A DNA stretch of 64,000 nucleotides, from NCBI GenBank assembly GCA_038228695.1, contig JBBRPA010000007.1, positions 12,245 through 76,244 of the forward strand. Reading direction: 5' to 3'. The translations under genes and the position numbers were made by a program. Source of the stretch: DASVRZ01 sp038228695. Lineage in GTDB: Bacteria > Verrucomicrobiota > Verrucomicrobiia > Chthoniobacterales > DASVRZ01. The notes under the pieces are model-generated. The model ran no database searches. It was not told where the DNA came from and was given only the letters and a program-made list of their open reading frames with translations. The first letter of the stretch is position 1. Every line of letters starts with the position of its first letter. Shown one piece after another: positions 25,778 through 33,900 of this stretch.

Positions 25778-25795
25778 TTTGGACTAAATTGTCCT

Positions 25796-26683
25796 TCAAC
25801 CGCGGCCTATCCGTCGGCCTAGGAATGAAAAGAACGGAGACTTCGCCACTACGGGAGTTGGGTTAACCGCCGAAGTAGGTAGCGGTGGATTTTGGTAAAG
25901 CTCGCGCAATTTCGAAAGCGGCGTCTGTTGCGCCAGTTTCCGGTCGAGCAACGCATCGGCAAATTGGTGCAACCGCATATCAAGCTGGTTCGATTCAACC
26001 AGCCGTTCGACGAGTTCGGACCCAAGCTCCCCAATCAATTCGGATCGAAGCTGCGCGGGGTTCGCCGCTGGCTTTTCCCGGGTGACGTTTCGGCGGGCTA
26101 CGGCCAGTTCCACGCCAGGAAACTCTGGCGCCATGAGGTGATTTACCAAGGCCAGCCAGTGGGCGTAATTTTCCACGGTTCCCGGCGCGGAAAGCTGCTC
26201 CAATTGGTCGCAGGCGCGCTGAAACTCCGCCTCGGCTGGAATTTCATCAAACGTCTCCTGCGTGCGCGAGCAGTAGTGCGTTTGATAATTGCAGAGCATG
26301 TTAGGAGTCGCCTGGAGTCGCCATTCAACGTAGGCCTTGAAGTTGAGCTCCTTCGCCCGGATCGCCCCCAGACCGGACCCGGGTTGTTTTTTTTCAAATG
26401 CGTAAATCGATCGAATGCGGGCAATCGGATCGCGAATTAACATCGTCGTAAGCACCAATCGATCCGGCACTTTCGGCACAGGCAGACAAGCCTGATGACT
26501 TGATACCGCTTTGGCCTCCGGATGCGCAGAGATGAAGTCAGAGATTTCCCGAGGTGAAAACGCGGCTCCATCCTGGCCAGGGTCATATTCCAAAAAGGCC
26601 GACGCAAACGCCTTGCGCAGGGAGTGATTAAAGGATGTCCCCGCATTTTTAAAAATGTGATAATGGAAAATGATCGGTTTCAT
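25796..26683 (-). CDS. Sulfotransferase family 2-like protein
   Basis: 295 aa from the ATG at 26683; a TTG two codons upstream is also open. The N-terminus IIFHYHIFKNAGTSFNHSLR matches the HxPKxAGTS type start of Sulfotransfer_2 (heparan sulfate and chondroitin type) proteins, with Lys and the AGTS loop for PAPS. LTTMLIRDPIARIRSIYAFE (near 77-96) is the 3'-phosphate-binding block with Arg, Asp-Pro and Ser. The C-terminal 50 residues are basic. First gene of the minus-strand trio 26683-23289. Carbohydrate is the likely acceptor given the neighbours; this is inference. Confidence 0.8.
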   Translation of the reverse strand: MKPIIFHYHIFKNAGTSFNHSLRKAFASAFLEYDPGQDGAAFSPREISDFISAHPEAKAVSSHQACLPVPKVPDRLVLTTMLIRDPIARIRSIYAFEKKQPGSGLGAIRAKELNFKAYVEWRLQATPNMLCNYQTHYCSRTQETFDEIPAEAEFQRACDQLEQLSAPGTVENYAHWLALVNHLMAPEFPGVELAVARRNVTREKPAANPAQLRSELIGELGSELVERLVESNQLDMRLHQFADALLDRKLAQQTPLSKLRELYQNPPLPTSAVNPTPVVAKSPFFSFLGRRIGRG

Positions 26684-26806
26684 CGACAAAATCAGGTGGA
26701 GATTGCCAAATTTTCGCCCGGTCTGTCGATCCTTTTACGGTCATCGGGCAATTCTGGGGAACTTTTGGGCGCGACTTTTTCCGAGAGCCCCGGTTAAATC
26801 GTTCGT

Positions 26807-27187
26807 ATGCCAGCCAATGACGACTCCATCGATAGCCCGCTCTGGGATCTGCTCGGGCAGGTTCCGGAACCGGCCGCGCCCGGTCGGTTTTCCGACGACG
26901 TATTGCGGCGGATTCGCCTGAGTGGCGACAATCTCGGAGACGGCCCCTTTATCTGGCTGGCCCGCTCGTGGAGAATGCTCGGCGGTATCACGGCAGGCAC
27001 GGCTTTGCTCGCCGCCGCGGTCTGTTTTCAAACCGGGAAAACCGGCATGGCGGATCTTGCAACCCAGAACCCCCACGATCTGTCCGCACTGCTCGCTTCG
27101 GCTCCAGTGAACGACGTGGTTGATTTGGGCGACCTCGATATCTCCGTGGACGACAACGAATTATGGCTCGGCTCAGTTTCTTACTAA
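26807..27187 (+). CDS. Small single-span membrane protein, anti-sigma-like (unknown)
   Basis: 126 aa. A soluble N-terminal part (DDSIDSPLWDLLGQVPEPAA, then FSDDVLRRIR) is followed by one membrane helix (about residues 53-73) and an acidic C-terminal part with DLGDLDISVDDNELWLG. This layout is seen in small membrane proteins next to ECF sigma factors in related bacteria, but no sigma factor gene is adjacent here. The last 25 bases overlap the next gene (27163), so the two are probably translated together. Confidence 0.65.
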   Translation: MPANDDSIDSPLWDLLGQVPEPAAPGRFSDDVLRRIRLSGDNLGDGPFIWLARSWRMLGGITAGTALLAAAVCFQTGKTGMADLATQNPHDLSALLASAPVNDVVDLGDLDISVDDNELWLGSVSY

Positions 27188-27747
27188 CATTTCTCGCCAC
27201 CGGGCTTTTACCGCTCGCGTTGCTTCGCGCCACGGAGCCAACCCAAGCAGATTTGCCTGCTGCCACCGCTGCGCCAACTCCGAATGGAGAACGCCCGGAG
27301 GGTCGCCCGGACCAGCAGAAACGTGGACCGGGAGATCGCGGACCGCGCGATGGGCAAATCCGGGAGTGGCGCAAGCGGCTGGAAAACATGCCGTTAGACG
27401 AGCGGAAAAAGGCGTTCGAGAAAATGCGGGGCTGGGCCCAGAAGGGCGCTGATGAGCAAGGGTATTTCCGCTATGTTGAGGACGAGCGCAACCGGAGAGC
27501 AAAGCAGTCCATTGACGAGGCTATCGCCTCAGGGGGACTAAAACTTGACGAGACGCAGCGCAGAAAATTTAGCGAGATTTACAAACGTGAACGTCGCGCT
27601 CTCGAGATGCAGCTTCGCTCAGAAATGGACAAGAGTCGGCAGGAGCGAATGCCCGCCCTGCAAAAGACCGTCCTCGACGCCTACCAAAAAGAGCAGACCG
27701 CACCCATACCATCGGCCAGTCCTTCTCCGACGCCCGCTGCTCCTTGA
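27163..27747 (+). CDS. Exported charged protein, unknown function
   Basis: 194 aa. Residues 1-24 are a signal peptide (LSFLLTFLATGLLPLALLRA). A Pro/Gly/Arg-rich low-complexity stretch (about 40-70) leads to a helical, highly charged region (REWRKRLENMPLDERKKAFE, LQLRSEMDKSRQERMPALQ-like) and a Pro/Ser tail. The shape is that of periplasmic Spy/CpxP or DUF3106-like proteins, which sense or chaperone, but the diagnostic LTxxQ pairs are not clear. It overlaps the upstream 126-aa gene by 25 bases and is convergent with leuS. Confidence 0.65.
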   Translation: MARLSFLLTFLATGLLPLALLRATEPTQADLPAATAAPTPNGERPEGRPDQQKRGPGDRGPRDGQIREWRKRLENMPLDERKKAFEKMRGWAQKGADEQGYFRYVEDERNRRAKQSIDEAIASGGLKLDETQRRKFSEIYKRERRALEMQLRSEMDKSRQERMPALQKTVLDAYQKEQTAPIPSASPSPTPAAP

Positions 27748-27765
27748 GCCAGCCGTCGCCGAGGC

Positions 27766-30309
27766 TTAGTTGGCGACCACGTTGACGAGTTTCCCGGGAA
27801 TAACAACGACCTTGCGAATGGTCTTGCCCTCCGTGTGTTCGAAAACTTTCGGAAGTGCCAACGCTAATTTTTCCGTCTCGTCCGCTGGCAAATCTTTCTT
27901 GATCAGCAGGCGGTCGCGCACCTTTCCGTTCACCTGCACCGGAATTTCCACCTCATCCTCGATCAGGAAAGCGCTGTTCCAGTCCGGCCAGGTTTGCTCA
28001 CTGACGGTTCCAGAAAATCCACCGAACTGCTCTCCAAGCCGCGCCCACAATTCCTCGGTAAGGTGGGGCGCAAACGGATTGAGCAAAACTAACAAACCGC
28101 GCAACGCAGCGAGCGGACGCTTTTCGGTTCCGGTAAATTCGTTGGTGAAAACCATCATCGCGGAAATCGCGGTGTTGAAGGCGAGTGCCTCGATGTCTTC
28201 CGTCACTTTCTTGATCGAGGCATGCACCACCTTGCGTTGGCGGTTAGTTAGCTCAATCTCTTCGAGCAACGATGAAAGCACCCAGGCACCCTCCTGGTTT
28301 TCTTCCATCGCTAACCGCCAGACGCGGGCTAGGAACCGATGCACTCCCTCGACTCCACTCATACTCCACGGTTTGACCTGCTCCAGCGGCCCCATGAACA
28401 TTTCATAGAGTCGCAATGAGTCCGCGCCATACTCGAGAATGATTTCGTCGGGGTTGACCACGTTGCCGCGACTCTTGGACATTTTTTGTCCGTCGGTCCC
28501 AAGAATCATGCCTTGGTTGACCAATTTTTGAAATGGCTCCCGCGTGCTAACATAGCCGAGATCAAAAAGAACCTTGTGCCAGAACCGGGCGTAAAGCAGA
28601 TGCAGAACCGCATGCTCCGTTCCCCCGACGTAGAAATCGACTCCCCCTTGCATCCAGTATTTTTCTGCCGGTCCACCGATGAATGTTTCGCGGTTTGCTG
28701 GATCGCAATAACGCAGGTAATACCAGCAGGAGCCAGCCCACTGCGGCATGGTGTTCGTCTCGCGCGTCGCCGTTTCACTATAACGAATCCAATCGGTCGC
28801 CCGTGCCAGCGGCGGCTCGCCCGTGCCAGTCGGCTTGAAGTCGTCTAGGGGCGGCGGCGTCAGCGGAAGTTCCGACTCAGCGACGGGGCGGTGCTGACCG
28901 TTTTCCCAGACGATCGGGAACGGCTCGCCCCAGTAACGTTGCCGAGAAAAAAGCCAGTCGCGCAGCTTGTAGTTGATCGTCCGTTTGCCGAGTCCTTGAT
29001 CCTCCAGCCAAATGATCATTTTTGCTTTGGCGTCTGCGGTCGGAAGTCCATCGAGGAATCGCGAGTTAGTCGCCAACCCCACGTCCGCAAAGCATTTCTC
29101 CTCGCTCTCCACCGGACCGACTACGAACTGGATTGGCAACGCAAATTTTTTCGCAAACTCCCAATCGCGCTCATCGTGTGCCGGCACTGCCATGATGATG
29201 CCTGTCCCATATCCGGTTAGCACATAATCGGCGATCCAGATCGGGATGGGTTCCTCGGTGATCGGATGCGTGGCATAGCTTCCAGTAAAGACGCCGGATT
29301 TTTCTTTCGCTAGTTCCGTCCGATCGAGATCGGACTTGCCGGCGATGGCTTGGCGATAGTCCGCCACGACCTGTTTTTGTTCCGCCGTAGTGATCGCGTC
29401 CACGATCGAATGCTCCGGTGCAACGACGATGTAGGTCGCGCCAAACAGCGTATCGGGTCTCGTGGTAAAAACGGCAAAACGCAACGCGCTGTGCGCGACC
29501 TTGAATCCCACCATCGCGCCCTCGCTTTTTCCGATCCAGTTTTTCTGGAGCAGTTTGATTCCCTCCGGCCAGTCCAACGGTTCGAGTTCATCGATCAGGC
29601 GTTCGGCATAGCTCGTGATCCGCAGCATCCACTGGCGCATCGGTTTTCTAACCACTGGAAACCCGCCCACCTCACTCCGGCCATCGACGACCTCCTCGTT
29701 CGCCAGCACCGTCCCCAACTCGGGGCACCAGTTCACCGGCACCTCGGCGACGTAGGCGAGGCGCACACTGTTAACATCATTCCCGGTATAAGTGGTCACG
29801 GACTCCGCCCGGTTCGTCGCCGGGTTAAACCACGCGTTGTAAAGCTGGAGAAAGATCCATTGCGTCCATTTGAAATATCCCGGGTCGGTCGTGTTAACCT
29901 CGCGACTCCAGTCGTAACTGAACCCGATCCGTTGCAATTGCCCTTTGAAGCGGGTGACGTTGCGCTCGGTGGTCACCCGCGGATGCTGACCCGTCTTGAT
30001 CGCATACTGTTCCGCAGGCAGGCCGAATGCATCCCAACCCATCGGATGGAGCACGTTGAATCCGCGCATCCGTTTGTGCCGGGCGATGATGTCGGTAGCG
30101 GTGTAGCCCTCCGGGTGTCCGACGTGCAACCCTTCGCCGCTCGGGTAGGGAAACATGTCCAGCACGTAGTATTTTGGCTTGGCCGGATCGAAGTCGGGGG
30201 AACCCGGGTTCGGAGTTTCGAAGGTTTTATTTTCCTCCCAAAATTTCTGCCAACGGGGTTCGAATTGATCGTAGGGGAAGGGATTGCGCTTTTCGTTGGA
30301 AATCGACAT
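27766..30309 (-). CDS. leuS: Leucyl-tRNA synthetase
   Basis: 847 aa, the usual bacterial size. The HIGH-type motif is PYPSGEGLHVGHPEGY near residue 54 and the KMSKS motif is DGQKMSKSRGNVVNPDE near residue 606. Between them lies the CP1 editing domain (about 220-420) containing FTTRPDTLFGATYIVVAPEH, the threonine-rich block that removes mischarged amino acids. The C-terminal anticodon-binding and the small end domain (IPVQVNGKVRDRLLI) are complete. It charges tRNA-Leu in the cytoplasm. Divergent from rdgB, with 48 bases between the start codons that must hold both promoters or parts of them. Confidence 0.98.
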   Translation of the reverse strand: MSISNEKRNPFPYDQFEPRWQKFWEENKTFETPNPGSPDFDPAKPKYYVLDMFPYPSGEGLHVGHPEGYTATDIIARHKRMRGFNVLHPMGWDAFGLPAEQYAIKTGQHPRVTTERNVTRFKGQLQRIGFSYDWSREVNTTDPGYFKWTQWIFLQLYNAWFNPATNRAESVTTYTGNDVNSVRLAYVAEVPVNWCPELGTVLANEEVVDGRSEVGGFPVVRKPMRQWMLRITSYAERLIDELEPLDWPEGIKLLQKNWIGKSEGAMVGFKVAHSALRFAVFTTRPDTLFGATYIVVAPEHSIVDAITTAEQKQVVADYRQAIAGKSDLDRTELAKEKSGVFTGSYATHPITEEPIPIWIADYVLTGYGTGIIMAVPAHDERDWEFAKKFALPIQFVVGPVESEEKCFADVGLATNSRFLDGLPTADAKAKMIIWLEDQGLGKRTINYKLRDWLFSRQRYWGEPFPIVWENGQHRPVAESELPLTPPPLDDFKPTGTGEPPLARATDWIRYSETATRETNTMPQWAGSCWYYLRYCDPANRETFIGGPAEKYWMQGGVDFYVGGTEHAVLHLLYARFWHKVLFDLGYVSTREPFQKLVNQGMILGTDGQKMSKSRGNVVNPDEIILEYGADSLRLYEMFMGPLEQVKPWSMSGVEGVHRFLARVWRLAMEENQEGAWVLSSLLEEIELTNRQRKVVHASIKKVTEDIEALAFNTAISAMMVFTNEFTGTEKRPLAALRGLLVLLNPFAPHLTEELWARLGEQFGGFSGTVSEQTWPDWNSAFLIEDEVEIPVQVNGKVRDRLLIKKDLPADETEKLALALPKVFEHTEGKTIRKVVVIPGKLVNVVAN

Positions 30310-30357
30310 GGGATTGCGATGGAAGAAATGGTGGGAATCCAGTAAAGAAGTCCTCCC

Positions 30358-30954
30358 ATGTCAGCGCAACCACTTTTAATCGCGACCCGCAACCGCCATA
30401 AAACGGAAGAAATCCGGGAAATGATCGGGGCGGGTTTCTTCGTCGAGGATTTGAACTCAGGCAACGCTTGGCCGGAAATCGAGGAGACGGCGGATTCGTT
30501 TCTCGGCAACGCCTCCCTAAAGGCCCTGGGTATTGCGCGGATTCACCGGGGCCTCGTTCTTTCCGATGATTCCGGACTCGAAGTGGACGCACTGGCCGGC
30601 GCACCGGGAGTCCGCTCCGCCCGCTTCGCCGGGAAGAACGCTTCCGATGCGGACAACCGCGCCCTGCTGTTGGAGCGCCTATCCGATGTTCCCGAGAACC
30701 TGCGAACCGCACGGTTTCGCTGCGTGATGGTTCTCGCTTGTGGCGGGGAAGTTCTTGCTCATTTTTCTGGAGCCGTCGAAGGGGTCATCATCGATCAGGA
30801 AAAAGGCACGCAAGGTTTTGGTTACGACTCCCTTTTTGTTCCAGAGGGACATGGAGAAACCTTCGCTCAGCTTCCCGTGGAAACGAAAAATCAGCTCAGC
30901 CACCGGGCGCGAGCCCTCTCCCAGGTAATCGAGTTTTTGAAGACGCGTGCTTAG
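30358..30954 (+). CDS. rdgB: RdgB/HAM1 family non-canonical purine NTP pyrophosphatase
   Basis: 198 aa. The N-terminus LLIATRNRHKTEEIREMI has the TxNxxK phosphate-binding block of the Ham1 fold; LVLSDDSGLEVDALAGAPGV, the catalytic acidic signature, follows near residue 64. GFGYDSLFVPEGHGETFAQL and the C-terminal SHRARAL complete the family pattern. It hydrolyses dITP, ITP and XTP to monophosphates, keeping deaminated purines out of DNA. Its end is 30 bases from the convergent end of uvrA. Confidence 0.96.
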   Translation: MSAQPLLIATRNRHKTEEIREMIGAGFFVEDLNSGNAWPEIEETADSFLGNASLKALGIARIHRGLVLSDDSGLEVDALAGAPGVRSARFAGKNASDADNRALLLERLSDVPENLRTARFRCVMVLACGGEVLAHFSGAVEGVIIDQEKGTQGFGYDSLFVPEGHGETFAQLPVETKNQLSHRARALSQVIEFLKTRA

Positions 30955-30983
30955 ATCAACTCGGCGGTTTCGGGGCGAAAAAA

Positions 30984-33900
30984 TCAAGCGAGCGTCTTCC
31001 GCAAATACGGAGCGATGCGGCTAGTCTTGTGACGGGCAATCTCCTCGGGCGTGCCGGTGGCAACGACTTCACCGCCCGCCGCGCCGGCTTCCGGGCCGAT
31101 ATCAACGACATAATCCGCCTCGGCGATGACATTCAAATTGTGTTCAATGACAATGACCGTGTGACCAACATCGACGAGGCGTTGAATGACTCCGAGCAAC
31201 ATTTCGACGTCGGCCATGTGAAGGCCAATCGTTGGTTCCTCAAGCAAATACAACGTGCTTTTCGCAACCCGCATTTTGCGAATCTTGTTGGTGTGATCGC
31301 GCGCTGCACCGAGGCGAAGTTCGGAAACGAGCTTGAGCCGCTGGGCCTCGCCACCGCTCAGAGTCGGACTGGGCTGCCCGAGTTTCAAATAGCCCAACCC
31401 GGTATCGACTAACAATTGTAGCGTTCGATGGATTTTCTGACTAGTCGAGAAGAATTCAGCCGCTTCCGCGATGGTCATGTTCATGACGTCGCCAATGTTT
31501 TTCCCGTTATATTCGACCTCGCGGGTTTGCGCGTTGTAACGGGTGCCGCCGCAATCCTCACACGGCACGTAGCTCGCGGGGAGGAAGTTCATTTCCATCT
31601 TGATCACTCCCTGGCCGGCACAGGCTTCGCAACGTCCACCCTCGGTGTTGAAAGAGAAACGGGTGTTGGTGTAACCGCGCATCCGCGACATCGGAAGCGA
31701 TGCAAAAAGCAGGCGTATCTCGTCGAAAACTTTAATGTAGGTCGCGGGAATCGAACGGGAAGTTTTACCAATGGGAGACTGATCCACCTCGTAAACCGCC
31801 TCGAGATGCTCCGCGCCTTTGAGCAAGGGATGATCCCCGTTTTTTCGGCGTTTCTTGCTCAGGGCGGCCTCCACCGCGGGTTTCAGCGCGGAGCGCATCA
31901 GGGTGCTCTTGCCCGATCCGGAAATCCCCGTAATTGCGGTCAGGCGTCCGATCGGAAAGCGGACGGTGATGTCCTTCAGATTGTTAACATCGGCCTCAAT
32001 GAGCTGAAGCCACTGGAGTTTTTCCATCGGGCGCCGCGCACCCCGCAGGGGATGGCGCATGGGGTGTTTGAGATAGTGGCCGGTCCGAGAATTTTTGCAG
32101 GTCTTGATCTGGGCGAGAGTTCCCTGCGCGACAACCTCGCCGCCGTTCATCCCGGCCCCAGGACCAAGATCGACGATAACATCGGACCGTCGCATCGTTT
32201 CCTCGTCGTGCTCGACGATGACGAGTGTGTTTCCCTTTGCCCGGAGGGCTTGGAGGGTGTCGAGCAAGGCGTCATTGTCGCGCGGGTGGAGTCCGATGGT
32301 GGGCTCATCGAGGACGTAAAGGACGCCGCGCAGATTGGAGCCAAGTTGGGCGGCCAATCGGATGCGTTGGCTTTCCCCGCCGCTGAGAGTTTTTGCGGAG
32401 CGATCCAGTGCTAGATAGCTGAGGCCAACATTTTGCATGAAACGCAACCGTTGCGTGATCTCGGGCAAAATATCGTCGGAAATAACGCGCTGATCTTTGG
32501 CAAAGCGCAATTCCCCAATGGTTAGCAGGGAATCGCGCACGCTACCGTGGGCCAATCGGTCGATGGTTAGATCATTGACCCGAACGTGACGAGCGACCTC
32601 ATTGAGTCGAGCTCCATGGCAAGCCGTGCACGGCTTGGCTTCCCCGGCCTCGATCCATTCGTGAGCGCGCTCCTCGGCCAGTTCCCGCTCGAGGACCGAG
32701 GCATTGTCATCGACCTTAACTGAGGCGTGAAATATTTCACCAAACCCGTTGCAGGTCGCACACCAGCCGTGCGGAGAATTAAAGGAGAATAAACGCGGAT
32801 CTAGTTCCTCAAACGCCCGCGCACATTTCGGGCAGGTCATCTCGGTGCTCAAAATGGTTTCGGTCCCATCGTGCAAAATTTTGGCGGTGCGTTTACCAAC
32901 TTTCAGCGCACGCTCGACCAGTGGGCGAATTTCGCTTTTTGCAACTTTGGCGAGATCCGCCACGACGACATCGATGGTGTGTTCCTTGAAGCGTTCGAGT
33001 TTTTGGAAGTTAGCCGAGGAGAGGAACTTTCCATCGACGAGCAGCATTTCAAATCCGTCCTTCGCAGCGGCGGCGGCAACGTCGGTGTGGAAACCTTTGC
33101 GCGCCTTGACCACCGTGGCGAGAAGCCAGGTCCTCTTTTTTCCCGCGAGTTTTTCCACCTGAGCGACGATTTTCTGGACGGTCTGACCCTCGACTGGAAT
33201 GTCGCATTTTGGACAGTATTGCGTCCCGAGTTTCGCAAAGAGCAGCCGAAGGAAATGATAGACCTCGGTCACGGTGGCCACGGTGGATTTCCCGCCACCC
33301 CGGGTGATCCGCTGCTCGATCGCGACGCTGGGGGGCAACCCCTCGATGTGGTCCACGTCGGGTTTTTCCATCTGCCCGACAAACTGCCGTGCGTAGGGCG
33401 ACATGCTATCGAGAAAACGGCGCTGGCCCTCCGCGAAAAGGAGGTCAAAGGCGAGGGTAGATTTTCCGGAGCCGCTTAGTCCGGTGATCGTGATCATCTT
33501 TTCCCGAGGGAGCGTGAGGGTGAAATTTTTTAGGTTGTGCTCCCGAGCTCCATGGATGGTGATGCCGTTGGATTGGGGATTTTTGACTTTTGATTTCCGA
33601 ATGGGATCCTCGGCGAGTCGGGTGCCGCCAAGCATCGCGGCGAGGTGACGACCCGTGTGCGATGCGGGGTTTTTCGCGACCTCCTCCGGCGTGCCCTCCG
33701 CAACCACCAGACCGCCCTCCGCGCCCGCCTCGGGGCCGAGATCGATGACGTGGTCGGCAGATTTGATCACCTCCAGATTATGCTCAATAACAATAAGGGT
33801 ATTTCCTGAGTCCACCAGTTTTTGAAAGACAGCTAAGAGCAGTGAAACATCGTCGAAGTGCAGGCCGGTGGTTGGTTCGTCAAAGATCAGAAGGGCATTT

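Noticed and set aside
29350..30345. 331-codon plus-strand frame opposite leuS
   Set aside because: Antisense shadow of a highly conserved gene; no domain features.
31428..32414. 328-codon plus-strand frame opposite uvrA
   Set aside because: Antisense shadow of the fused UvrA, with no recognisable protein features.
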